Below, one piece after another: positions 1-8,339 of a stretch of 64,000 nt of DNA (positions are counted from its first letter, which is position 1; the number at the start of each line of letters is the position of its first letter). Below the pieces are notes generated by a model. It had not been told where the DNA came from, ran no database searches, and saw nothing but the letters and a program-made list of their open reading frames with translations. The stretch covers positions 1 to 64,000 of the forward strand of contig NZ_JODM01000007.1 in NCBI RefSeq assembly GCF_000717995.1. The letters run 5' to 3'. Origin of the DNA: Streptomyces violaceorubidus. GTDB taxonomy: Bacteria; Actinomycetota; Actinomycetes; Streptomycetales; Streptomycetaceae. A program made the translations under genes and the position numbers.

Positions 1-183
1 GTGTTGGCGGACGGCGAGGTCGATGGCGGCGGCGGTGTTCTCGGGTGCCATGCCGGAGGAGCCGCGGTGGGCGATGACGTCGGGTCCGGTGGCGGCCTGT
101 GCGGTCGTCGAGGTCGCCGCCAGGGCCAGACCGCTCAGCACCGCCACGACCACCCCGGCAGCCCTGCCGCTCGCGCGCCTCAC
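1..183 (-). CDS. Glycerophosphodiester phosphodiesterase, N-terminal part (runs off window)
   Basis: The reverse strand from a GTG at 183 encodes a signal peptide (two arginines, then an Ala/Val/Leu-rich core ending near TTAQAA) followed by VIAHRGSSGMAPENTAAAI. HRG-x(6)-PENT is the hallmark of the GDPD family, which hydrolyses glycerophosphodiesters to glycerol-3-phosphate and an alcohol; the His and Glu in it are catalytic or metal-binding in the family. Only 61 codons lie in the window. The start overlaps the stop of the upstream GH89 gene in a GTGA tetranucleotide, so the two are probably translationally coupled. The signal peptide suggests an extracellular enzyme, possibly for phosphate or glycerol scavenging (inference). 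Confidence 0.82.
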   Translation of the reverse strand, partial: MRRASGRAAGVVVAVLSGLALAATSTTAQAATGPDVIAHRGSSGMAPENTAAAIDLAVRQH

Positions 184-2429
184 CGCGCCGTCCCGGGAGC
201 GGTCGGAACCGAGGGTGCCGGTGCGGGCAGGGCGTCGAGCACCGCGGTGGCGGTCGTCATCGCATCTCCGGAGGGCTCGTCGGGGTAGGGGTCGTGCCGC
301 TGGTTCCAGGCGTTCTCGAGCGCGAACCAGTCGATGGCGGCCGGAGGCCGTCCCGTGACCAGGGCGGTGTCGAGGGAGTCGAGGTACGTCGTCCAGCGCG
401 TCGCGTAGAAGTCGCAGACCAGCCCGGACCACTCCCGGTTGGCGTAGTCCCGCAGGCCGCCCGAGTCGCTGCCGGAGCGGTGGCCCCAGGTGGTGAGGAT
501 CGAGCGGGCGTCGAACTCGGCGGCGTCGCGCTCCGCCCCGGTGCGGCCCCAGGACCTGGCGTCCGCCAGCCACGGGCCGAGCAGGAAGCGGGCGTCGGTG
601 GCGAGCAGCCGGTCCAGCAGGGCCATGTCGGCCTTCCACTCGGCCGCCCCCGCGCGGAACCGGGACAGGTCACCGGCGTCGTAGGCGGCCTTGATCTCCG
701 GGAGCAGGGAGCGGCTGCGGTTGGCCAACGCCTGGCGGGCGACGTCGACCAGGTCGAAACGGTAGGCGTCGGTGGTCCGCAGGGCCGGTGCGACCTTCAG
801 CAACTCCGCCAGCGCCCGGCGCACCGTGTCCGGGTCGTAGCGCATCGCGCCGGGACTCCAGCTGGCCGCCGAGGTCGCCGTCAGCCGGGGACGGGCGGTG
901 AAGAGGCTGTCCTGCGCCTCGCTCCAGGTGCCCGAGGGCATGCTGTACGGGCCCGTGCGCAGCAGCTCCCAGGCCCGGGCCGCGTGCGGATCGGGTCCGC
1001 CGTAGCGGCGTTCCGCGTACGCGGCGAACCAGGCCGCGTGGTCCACCGGCCCCGTGCGCCAGGCCAGTTCGGCGAACAGCTCGTGGGCGACCGGATTGCC
1101 GCCGGTGCCCTCCGGCAGGTAGGCGATGCCCGCGAGCGTGCTGCCGGGTTCGCCGCGCCACCGGTCGAAACGCTCGGCCCACACGGCGGTGTTGGCGCCG
1201 ACGGTGGTGTGACCGCCGAAGTTGGGGATGGTGCCGAACGCGTAGGGCGCACCGTGCCAGGTGGTCTCGCGGTCGAGGCCGTCGTAGCGGTCGGACAGAC
1301 CGTCGACGATGAGCAGCCTGCTCTTGTCGACGGCGTCGATGATCTGCGTCGACGGATTGTTCTGCCAGCCGATCAGGGTCCACACCGCACCGGGGCGCGC
1401 CGTCTGGAGCGCCTCCATCACGGCCCGGGCGGCATCCGGGACGGGCACGTTGCCCGGTCGGCCGCCTTCGTGCAGCAGATCCATCTTGTACATCGTGGAG
1501 TCGCCGAACAGCTCACGCTGGTGGCGGTAGAACGAGGCGGCGACCCCGGCGAACACGTCGGTGCGCGGGTCCAGCCAGTCGGGCCGCTCGAAGCCGACCC
1601 ACTGGCCCTGGGCGACGACCGTGCCGCCGGGGTTGCGGTCGGTGAAGCCCGGCGGCACGGTGCCGTAGTAGCCGGGGAGCACGGGCGTCATGCCCAGCTC
1701 GCGCAACCGGTGCGCGATCCTGCGGCCGAGTGCGGCGCGGTCCTCGATCAGCCGCTCGGAGACGGGCCCGGCGAAGCCGGACATGTTCTGCATCAGCCAC
1801 CACGGCTGGTGCGCGGGGCCCGGAATCCAGGATCTGAGCTCCTCCGGCGAGTAACCGAACTCCTGGAGGGTCTCGTAGTAGACCGCGTCCGCGCCCATCT
1901 GCACGAACACCTCGTTCGCCCCGTGCAGGGCGAGCAGATCGATCTGCTTCTCGTAGGAGGCCCAGTCGCGGTAGGCGCCGGAGTAGCCGTCGTCGGTGTC
2001 GTTGAGCGCGAAGCGGTGCGGCACCGAGGCCTGCCGGCGGACGGTGCCGTCGGGCGCGGGCAGGGTGCGCGGCAGCTTGGCCGTGCTGCGCCCGGGCCAT
2101 CCGATGTCCACCTTGGCCGTGTACTTGAGGTACCAGTTGACGCCGCTGAGGATCACCGCGGGACTGGTGCCGCGGACCCGGACGTGGCCGGCGCGGCCGG
2201 AGACGCTGAACCAGTCGCCGGAGGCGGGGCGGCTCACCGGGACCAGCGTGAACTGCGAGACGTGGCGCGGCAGCATCCGGGCGAGCGCCGCCCGGGCGGA
2301 GTCCGTGGCGAAGGCCGGTCCGTGCGGCGGGGACGCGGCCGCGGGGGAGGAGGCGGGGGTGAGCGGGGTGGTGAGAAGAGCGAGGGCGGCGGCTGCGCAG
2401 AGGGCAGCCCAGGGTCTGAGGCTTCTCAC
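180..2429 (-). CDS. Secreted alpha-N-acetylglucosaminidase (GH89, NAGLU family)
   Basis: 749 aa. GTG 2429 was chosen because AGAGGTG sits just upstream and the protein then opens with a signal peptide (RSLRPWAALCAAAALALL, Ala-rich c-region). NAGLU features follow in order: an N-terminal domain (about 30-130), the LNDTDDGYSG..YRDWASYEKQIDLLALHG block opening the catalytic barrel, DLLHEGG and LPEGTGGNPVAHELFAELAW (the Glu residues match the positions of the NAGLU catalytic pair), then an all-alpha C-terminal domain. GH89 removes terminal alpha-linked GlcNAc from glycans. The stop overlaps the start of the GDPD gene. A role in scavenging host or plant glycans is inferred. Confidence 0.88.
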   Translation of the reverse strand: MRSLRPWAALCAAAALALLTTPLTPASSPAAASPPHGPAFATDSARAALARMLPRHVSQFTLVPVSRPASGDWFSVSGRAGHVRVRGTSPAVILSGVNWYLKYTAKVDIGWPGRSTAKLPRTLPAPDGTVRRQASVPHRFALNDTDDGYSGAYRDWASYEKQIDLLALHGANEVFVQMGADAVYYETLQEFGYSPEELRSWIPGPAHQPWWLMQNMSGFAGPVSERLIEDRAALGRRIAHRLRELGMTPVLPGYYGTVPPGFTDRNPGGTVVAQGQWVGFERPDWLDPRTDVFAGVAASFYRHQRELFGDSTMYKMDLLHEGGRPGNVPVPDAARAVMEALQTARPGAVWTLIGWQNNPSTQIIDAVDKSRLLIVDGLSDRYDGLDRETTWHGAPYAFGTIPNFGGHTTVGANTAVWAERFDRWRGEPGSTLAGIAYLPEGTGGNPVAHELFAELAWRTGPVDHAAWFAAYAERRYGGPDPHAARAWELLRTGPYSMPSGTWSEAQDSLFTARPRLTATSAASWSPGAMRYDPDTVRRALAELLKVAPALRTTDAYRFDLVDVARQALANRSRSLLPEIKAAYDAGDLSRFRAGAAEWKADMALLDRLLATDARFLLGPWLADARSWGRTGAERDAAEFDARSILTTWGHRSGSDSGGLRDYANREWSGLVCDFYATRWTTYLDSLDTALVTGRPPAAIDWFALENAWNQRHDPYPDEPSGDAMTTATAVLDALPAPAPSVPTAPGTAR

Positions 2430-2570
2430 GGTCACCTCTGGGGAGTTGTCGACGGGGTGTTGGTGAATATGGGGGTGGGCGAGCAACCAGTCAAGGGCGC
2501 CCCGCCGCGCGCAGGTGGGTCTTCGGACACCGCCGGGACGCGGCGGCGGTGGCCGGAACTCCGCTTGTGG

Positions 2571-2915
2571 CTAGGAGGTTCGTCGCGCCTGGTACACGGA
2601 GTCGTAGAGGGGGAAGACGTGCCGCAGGCCGGTCAGGGCGAAGAGCTGCTTGGTGGGGGCGTCCGTGATGACCAGCTTCAGTTCGCCGTGCACCGACTGG
2701 ACCCGTTTGAGGGCGCCGACCAGCACACCCAGGCCCATGGAGTCGATGAACGCCACTGAGCGCAGGTCGACGACGAACCGGCGGCAACCGTCCGCGAGCC
2801 GCTCGATCATGTACTGCTTGATCGTCGGCACGGTGTACACGTCCACCTCGCCGCGGATCTCCACGATGGTCCAGTCCTCGACGGTGCTGTGGCTGATCTC
2901 GATGGGAGGTTCCAT
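2571..2915 (-). CDS. STAS-domain anti-sigma factor antagonist (BldG/SpoIIAA type)
   Basis: 114 aa from ATG 2915. The single STAS domain contains VEIRGEVDVYTVPTIKQYM and FIDSMGLGVLVGALKRV; the Ser in DSMG is the residue phosphorylated by the cognate anti-sigma kinase in BldG and SpoIIAA. An in-frame upstream ATG would add 18 residues without STAS similarity, so the inner start was preferred. No anti-sigma kinase or sigma gene lies in the window, so the partner is unlinked. Function as a partner-switching regulator comes from the family; the target is unknown. Confidence 0.85.
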   Translation of the reverse strand: MEPPIEISHSTVEDWTIVEIRGEVDVYTVPTIKQYMIERLADGCRRFVVDLRSVAFIDSMGLGVLVGALKRVQSVHGELKLVITDAPTKQLFALTGLRHVFPLYDSVYQARRTS

Positions 2916-3029
2916 ACGTACCCAACGGCATGCCCTGGGCAGAGGTGGCGCCGCACATTCGTTCTGCATATGCGTGAACGACTGGCCAAAGGATCACCTC
3001 AGGTATTGACCGTGCCCCAGACTGGGCGC

Positions 3030-3581
3030 ATGGAGTTCTTCTGCTACCACCGCGACCGCACCGGCTCCCTCCCCCTGCGCGAGGAACTGATCGAGGCGCA
3101 CTGGTCCTACATGGACGGGTACGCCGCGGAGATGATCGCGCGCGGCCCGACCCTCACCGCGGACCGCGAGGTCCCCACGGGCAGTGTGCACGTACTCGAC
3201 CTGCCCGACCCCGCCGCCGCCCGCACGTTCGCCTTCGACGAGCCCGGCCACCAGGCGGGCGTCTACCGCGACGTGCTGCTGCGCAGGTGGCGCAACACGC
3301 TGGGCCGCACCATGTGGGACTTCCCCGGCGGCCGGAGCGGGGGCGACAGGTTCCTGGTGCTGGGCCTGGGCGCCGGGGAGGCAGTCGACCTGGAAGTGCC
3401 GCCGGGACGGGACGAGCTGATCGCCTACGGCCCCCTGCTGTCCGACGACGGCGACACCTGGCTGGGTACGGCGGCGCTGGTGCGGGCACCGGACCCGGCC
3501 ACGGCACGGGCCCTGCTCACGGTGGACCGGTACGCCGAGATCGAGGTCAGTCCCTGGCAGTTCGGCGGACGTCCGTCCTGA
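3030..3581 (+). CDS. YCII-related protein, two tandem domains
   Basis: 183 aa. The N-terminal half (FFCYHRDRTGSLPLREELIEAHWSYMD..RGPTL) and the C-terminal half (FLVLGLGAG...YGPLLSDDGDTWLGTAALVRAPDPATARALL) each look like a YCII fold, a small ferredoxin-like domain of uncertain and possibly hydrolytic function. No Shine-Dalgarno is visible before the ATG, so the message may be leaderless. It is divergent from the STAS gene across about 110 bp. The substrate is unknown. Confidence 0.75.
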   Translation: MEFFCYHRDRTGSLPLREELIEAHWSYMDGYAAEMIARGPTLTADREVPTGSVHVLDLPDPAAARTFAFDEPGHQAGVYRDVLLRRWRNTLGRTMWDFPGGRSGGDRFLVLGLGAGEAVDLEVPPGRDELIAYGPLLSDDGDTWLGTAALVRAPDPATARALLTVDRYAEIEVSPWQFGGRPS

Positions 3582-3817
3582 ACCGGCACCGGCACCGGCG
3601 AGGCCGGGACGGCGCCGGACCGCCCTCGTTCGCACCGGGGCAAGGGGGTAGCGCCCTCCCGCACGCGGCACCCCCGCCTGGAGCCGTGCCGAACCGCGGG
3701 ACCGGTCGCCGGCGCGCCTCGACCGGCTCCGTCGGCTCCGCCGTGCGGGGTCCGCCGTTCGGGCCCATCCTGGAAGCCGGGCCACGAAGCCCACAGACCG
3801 ACCCACCGGGAGGTCCT

Positions 3818-3964
3818 GTGATTCTGCTCGCGCTGCTTCTGCCAGTCGTGATGATGGCCTTCCTCTTCGCCGCGGACGCGCTCGAAGACCTGATCTTCCC
3901 GCCCCCGGCGGCCCCGGACGAGGACGCCCCGGCCGGGGACATCGCCCGGACCACGTCCCCCTGA
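3818..3964 (+). CDS. Small membrane protein, 48 aa
   Basis: A GTG start at 3818 follows GGGAGG with 5 nt spacing. The product begins with one membrane helix (ILLALLLPVVMMAFLFAADAL) followed by an acidic, proline-rich tail (PPPAAPDEDAPAGD). I recognise no functional motif. The excellent ribosome site and the sharp hydrophobic-to-acidic layout argue that it is translated. It follows the YCII gene on the same strand after about 236 bp. Confidence 0.62.
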   Translation: MILLALLLPVVMMAFLFAADALEDLIFPPPAAPDEDAPAGDIARTTSP

Positions 3965-4114
3965 GCGCGGCGCACCTCGTTCCGCCCCCTTCGCGGCACG
4001 GTGACGGCCGGCTGGGACGCGGTCGCCAAGGGCACGCCGTACGCGTGGGAGAACCGGTACCGGTACACCGGCACCTTCCGTAGCGCCGACGCGCCGCCCG
4101 GCGGTGGGAGCCGC

Positions 4115-4579
4115 TCAGGGCGCCGGGGACCAGCGCGGCGGCACACCGGCGAGCCGGCAGACGAGGAAGTACAACGGGATCGGCGCGGTGTAGGGCGAGT
4201 CGCCGTCGGGGCCGTGGATCAGGCGCGGCCCCGACGCCGCCCGCGCGCCCGGCCGCGCCCGGGTCCAGGACGGATCTCCGGCGACGTAGGGGGCGCTGGA
4301 GGGCCACGCGACGCCGATGTCGGATCCGGAGGGGACGATCCACCACCAGCGCCCCTCGTCGGCGAACACACACCCCGCGCGGGGAAGGCGGGCCAGAATG
4401 CGTTCGCCGTGGGACGCGGGGGTGCCCACGGCATCGTGTCCCAGGCCGGCGCGTACTCCGGCGGGGAGGCTCAGGGGGGCCGGGCTCGGGCGGGGCCGGC
4501 GGGCGGTGCCGGACGGGCACGAGCGGTCACGGACGGTGGCCGGGGACGGACGTGGCTCACGGGTGTGCTGCAGGTCCAT
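4115..4579 (-). CDS. Conserved hypothetical protein, 154 aa
   Basis: Proline/arginine-rich N-terminus (about 1-45), then a compact domain with HGERILARLPRAGCVFADEGRWWWIVPSGSD (split here as HGERILARLPRAGCV and FADEGRWWWIVPSGSD), DIGVAWP and a C-terminal SPYTAPIPLYFLVCRLAG. I do not recognise a catalytic motif. It is divergent from the DUF5753 regulator across a 289-bp gap that holds a GC hairpin (arms 4636-4642 and 4650-4656). The ribosome site before ATG 4579 is weak, so the N-terminus is uncertain. Proteins of this size commonly sit beside XRE/DUF397 regulators in streptomycetes, so a link to the neighbouring regulator is plausible but inferred. Confidence 0.6.
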   Translation of the reverse strand: MDLQHTREPRPSPATVRDRSCPSGTARRPRPSPAPLSLPAGVRAGLGHDAVGTPASHGERILARLPRAGCVFADEGRWWWIVPSGSDIGVAWPSSAPYVAGDPSWTRARPGARAASGPRLIHGPDGDSPYTAPIPLYFLVCRLAGVPPRWSPAP

Positions 4580-4765
4580 GGGGGGTGGGTCCTTTGGCCG
4601 CGACCGACGTCGGGAGAACGTTGTCAGGCGAGACCGTCCCCCGAGGGTGGGGGGACATGTCGCCGACGGGGCGGTCCTGGTCGTCGGTCGAGAAATGCGG
4701 GCGGAAGGGGCAGGGGGTGGTGGAGCCACTGTGTCATCCGTCAACAACCGTGCGCAACCAGCAAG

Positions 4766-4795
4766 TTGAAAATTGCAGGTGCCGGAGTGCATGCT
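4766..4795 (+). promoter_or_regulatory. Candidate promoter of the DUF5753 regulator
   Basis: TTGAAA (4766-4771) and CATGCT (4790-4795) are separated by 18 nt, about 75 nt before the GTG at 4869. The -35 lies inside an imperfect AT-rich dyad, GCAAGTT-GA-AAATTGC (4761-4776), in otherwise GC-rich sequence, which could be an autoregulatory XRE site (inference). Confidence 0.4.
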
Positions 4796-4868
4796 CCTGC
4801 GGCGGGACGACGCCCGTGACAGACTGGCGTGTCCGGGCCCGGGCGCGGGACGGCGAAGGGAAGACGGT

Positions 4869-5744
4869 GTGACCACGGAGACCGACTGGGGCGGCGCCCC
4901 CTCCGTGCTGCGGATGATCCTCGGGAGGCAGTTGGAGGAGTTCCGCACCCGCGCGGGCCTCACCTTCGAGCAGGCCGGTGAGGCGATCGGGGTGAGCCAC
5001 TCCACGATCCGCCGGATGGAGGCGGCCAAGGTGGCCCGGTTGCGCCTCCCGGACGTGGAGAAGCTGCTCCAGGTCTACGGTGTCCGCGACCAGCAGGAGA
5101 TCGACACCTTCCTCAAGTCGGCGCGCGAGGCGAACAAGCGGGGCTGGTGGCACACCTACCGCGACGTCATGCCGGACTGGTTCGCGGCGTACCTGAGCCT
5201 GGAACAGGCGGCCCTGCACATCCGCGCCTACGAGGCCGGTTTCGTGCACGGACTGCTGCAGACCCCGGCCTACGCGCGGGCCCTGCTGGGCGCGGGCAAT
5301 CCGCACGCCTCCACCGTGGACACCGAGCGGAGGGTGGCCCTGCGCATGCGGCGCCAGGAGATCCTCACCCGCCCCTCGCCGCCCCGCCTGTGGGTGGTGA
5401 TGGACGAAACGGTCCTGCGCTGGCCCGTCGGCGGCAGTGAGGTGATGCGGGAGCAGGTGGACCATCTGATCGAGGTGGGGCGGCTGCCGCACGTGACCCT
5501 CCAGATCATGCCGTTCGCCGGCGGACCGCACCCCGCCCTGCGCGCCGGCGCCTTCGACCTCTTCCGGTTCCGGGCCCCCGAACTCCCCGACATCGTCTAC
5601 CTCGGCGGACTCGTGGGCGCCGTCTACCTGGACAAGGGCGACGACGTGGTGGTCTACCGCGAGGCCCTGGACCGACTGGGCGCCCAGGCGGTGCCCGCCC
5701 GGGGCACCGAGGAGCTCCTGGGCGCGCTGCGCAAGGAGTTGTGA
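4869..5744 (+). CDS. XRE-family regulator with DUF5753 ligand domain
   Basis: 291 aa. GTG 4869 is preceded by GAAGGGAAG. Residues about 10-60 are a helix-turn-helix (LEEFRTRAGLTFEQAGEAIG, then VSHSTIRRMEAAKV). Residues about 95-280 are the DUF5753 domain (WFAAYLSLEQAALHIRAYEA, VHGLLQTPAYARALL, ending in a conserved VYREALDRL). This architecture is shared by WhiJ-like developmental regulators, which usually act with a DUF397 partner; no DUF397 gene is adjacent here. The PF04672 methyltransferase follows after 45 bp and may be co-transcribed. Confidence 0.9.
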   Translation: MTTETDWGGAPSVLRMILGRQLEEFRTRAGLTFEQAGEAIGVSHSTIRRMEAAKVARLRLPDVEKLLQVYGVRDQQEIDTFLKSAREANKRGWWHTYRDVMPDWFAAYLSLEQAALHIRAYEAGFVHGLLQTPAYARALLGAGNPHASTVDTERRVALRMRRQEILTRPSPPRLWVVMDETVLRWPVGGSEVMREQVDHLIEVGRLPHVTLQIMPFAGGPHPALRAGAFDLFRFRAPELPDIVYLGGLVGAVYLDKGDDVVVYREALDRLGAQAVPARGTEELLGALRKEL

Positions 5745-5789
5745 GCGCTTCCACTCGTACCGCACCACCCCCATGGAGAAAGGCGAACG

Positions 5790-6605
5790 ATGTCCGACAG
5801 CGGATGGCCGGCCGACCGAATCGACACCGAGCACGCGCACTCGGCCCGGATCTACGACTACATCCTGGGAGGGAAGGACTACTACCCCGCCGACCGGGAA
5901 GCGGGTGACGCGATGGCGCGGGAATGGCCCGCGCTGCCCGTCCACATGCGCGCCAACCGGGACTGGATGAACCGCGCGGTGCGGTGGCTGGCTGAGGAGG
6001 CGGGCATCCGCCAGTTCCTCGACATCGGCACCGGCATCCCCACCTCGCCCAACCTGCACGAGATAGCCCAGTCGGTGGCCCCCGCCTCACGGGTCGTCTA
6101 CGTGGACAACGACCCGATCGTCCTCACCCTCTCCCAGGGACTGCTGTCCAGCACGCCCGAGGGCCGCACCACGTACATCGAGGCGGACTTCCAGCGCCCG
6201 GAGGCCGTCCTCGAGTCCGACGAGTTCCGCAAGACGCTGGACCTGGCCGAGCCCGTCGCGCTCACCGTGATCGCGATCGTCCACTTCGTCCTGGACGAGG
6301 ACGACGCGGTCGGTATCGTCCGCCGCCTCCTGGAGCCCCTGCCCTCGGGCAGCTACCTCGCCATGACCATCGGCACCGCCGAGTTCGCCCCCGAGGAGGT
6401 GGGCCGGGTAGCGCGCGAGTACGCGGCCCGCGACATGCCGATGCGGCTGCGGACCCTCGACGAGGCCCACGAGTTCTTCGAGGGGCTGGAGCTGACCGAG
6501 CCGGGCATCGTCCAGGTCCACAAGTGGCGTCCGGACGGCACCGGGGAGCAGGGCATCCGGGACGAGGACATCGCGATGTACGGGGCGGTGGCCCGCAAGC
6601 CGTGA
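5790..6605 (+). CDS. SAM-dependent methyltransferase, PF04672 (DUF574) family
   Basis: 271 aa, with GGAGAAAGG ahead of ATG 5790. The opening HSARIYDYILGGKDYYPADREAG (within residues 16-40) is the family signature, followed by a Rossmann SAM site (FLDIGTGIPTSPNLHEIA), the acidic ribose ligand (VVYVDND) and a proposed catalytic region IVHFVLDEDD. The family is expanded in streptomycetes and often sits beside XRE/DUF397 genes, as here. The substrate is unknown. The stop codon lies within the first copy of a 17-bp repeat that continues into the terminator. Confidence 0.88.
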   Translation: MSDSGWPADRIDTEHAHSARIYDYILGGKDYYPADREAGDAMAREWPALPVHMRANRDWMNRAVRWLAEEAGIRQFLDIGTGIPTSPNLHEIAQSVAPASRVVYVDNDPIVLTLSQGLLSSTPEGRTTYIEADFQRPEAVLESDEFRKTLDLAEPVALTVIAIVHFVLDEDDAVGIVRRLLEPLPSGSYLAMTIGTAEFAPEEVGRVAREYAARDMPMRLRTLDEAHEFFEGLELTEPGIVQVHKWRPDGTGEQGIRDEDIAMYGAVARKP

Positions 6606-6664
6606 CGGTCCGCAAGCCGTGACGGTCCGCAAGTCGTGACGGTCCGCGGGCCGTCACGGCTTGC
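6593..6664. repeat. Triplicated 17-bp unit carrying the stop codon, ending in a hairpin
   Basis: CCGCAAGCCGTGACGGT occurs at 6593-6609 and 6610-6626, with one C-to-T change at 6627-6643. It is followed by the exact inverse of 15 bases of the unit (CCGTCACGGCTTGCG, 6650-6664). Copy 1 contains the methyltransferase TGA (6603-6605). Copies 1 and 2 pair perfectly with the inverse arm; copy 3 pairs with one G-U, leaving a 7-nt loop. It probably terminates both this gene and the convergent VWA gene, and gives alternative stems. Confidence 0.75.
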
Positions 6665-6685
6665 GCACGGCGTCGGGCGGCCGGG

Positions 6686-8319
6686 TCAGATCACGCGGAA
6701 CAGGTCCGCGGCGGCGTGCACGTCGGTGAAGTCCTCGACGGAGCGGAGGTTGTCGCACAGCGCCGCGAGGACCGATCCGGCCGCCGCGACGCGCGGGGCG
6801 CCGATGCCCACGCCGAAGACCCGGAAGCCCAGCCGGCGCTTGGCCTCGTTCCAGCCCCGCATCCACGCCTCGGTGACGCCGCAGTCGTCGTCGGTGAGCA
6901 TCACGATGTCGCCCCGGGTGCGGGCGGCGTCGTTGAACTCCTCCTCGAGGAGTTCGCCCGCCGCCGACAGGGGCCGCTGGTAGCTGGTGCCGCCACCGAG
7001 GGCGTCTCCGCGAAGTCGAGGGTGCGGGTGAAATCCGCCGGCCGGCCGGCCGGGAAGCGGAAGACCCGGAGCCTGTCGGCGGCGGAGAACACGATGCCGA
7101 CGAAGTCACGCCCCGCGTGGCGGGCCTGGTCCAGCAGGGCCAGCGCGCACGCCTTCGCCCACGCCTCCCGGGTGATGCCGCCGGGCCCCGCCTCGTACAT
7201 GGAGTGCGAGGTGTCCACGCAGGCGATGACGGCGCCCCGGCCGGTGGCCTGTTCGCCCTGGCTGTCGTAGAGCATCAGCTCCCGGGCGGCGTAGCGCGCG
7301 GCGAACACCGCGCGCAGCTCGGGCAGTCCGAGATGGGCCAGTTCGGAGGGGACGACCCGGGAGAGGTCGTCGCCGAGTGTGACCCCGATCAGTTCGCCGG
7401 TGGCGTTCTCCACCTTGCGCGCCCGTTGCCCGTCGGCCATCCGGCGGAAGCGGCCGATCAGTTCGGCCCACTCGGCGAGCCGGCCGGTGCGCAGCCGCTC
7501 GGCCAGCCGGGCGCGCTCGTCGAAGGCCATCCGCTCCAGCTCGCCGGACCCGACGCCCCAGGCCCGCATCAGCGCGGCCTCCCTCCGCGCGGCCGACGCC
7601 GATCTCGCCACCGCGCCGCTCGCGGCGGCACGGATGCCGGGTACGGCCACCGCGAGCGACCGGGCGGCGTCGGAGGCGGCCCGTGCCTGGGCGGCCTCCG
7701 CCTCCTCGACCGCCCGTCGTACGGCATCGGCGGCGGGTCCCGGCACGGTGCCGTCCTCTCCGGCCTCGTCGGCGGCCTGCCGGAGCGCCTCAGCCACGGC
7801 GTCCGCCGCGTCCTCGGCCTTCCGCCGGGCCCGCTCCGCCCGCTCGTCCCGGTCCCGGGCGGGCCGGGAGTCGTCCAGCATCCGGCGCAGCGCGCTGCCC
7901 TGGGCGAGCACCGCCATGGCGGCGGCGTACGGGTCGCCGACCGTCTCCCGGTGCAGTTCGGCGAAGTCCGGTGACTCCAGCAGCGCGGTGACGATCCGGT
8001 GGTTGACCAGATGGGTGGGCGTCATCTCGGTGGCCTCGCGCAGCCGCGGAGCGGCTTTGTAGGCGGCCAGGAACGCGTCGGTGAGGAGGTCGTCGGTGTG
8101 CGGTTGGCGCACGCCCAGGTCGTCGGCCAACTCGCGCAGCGCGGCCGACTGTTCGTAGGTGTCGCGCCAGGCGATCCGGTCGAAGCGGTCCGCGACCACG
8201 GCCCCGGTGTGCCGTGCGGTGGCGCCTGCCGACCGGGCCAGCCACCTCCCGGCCAGGTCCGTCAGCCCGCCGAGCCGGCCCGCCGACCCGCCCGTGTCCG
8301 GGTCCGTGCCCTCGTCCAT
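6686..8319 (-). pseudogene. VWA-domain protein (ViaA-like), frameshifted near the C-terminus
   Basis: The frame from ATG 8319 encodes a helical N-terminal region, a long Ala/Glu/Arg helix (EDAADAVAEALRQAADEA) and a von Willebrand A domain with MIDAS motif CVDTSHSM. Near 7010 the frame is lost after LDFAE. One missing base restores ALGGGTSYQRPLSAAGELL, then MLTDDDCGVTEAW (the third MIDAS element) to the stop at 6686, giving a normal VWA end. The gene lies 20 bp after a RavA-like AAA+ gene; the VWA partner is thought to deliver substrates to the ATPase. The lesion may be a sequencing error. Confidence 0.8.
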
Positions 8320-8339
8320 GGTGCCGTCCCGCCCCGTGC

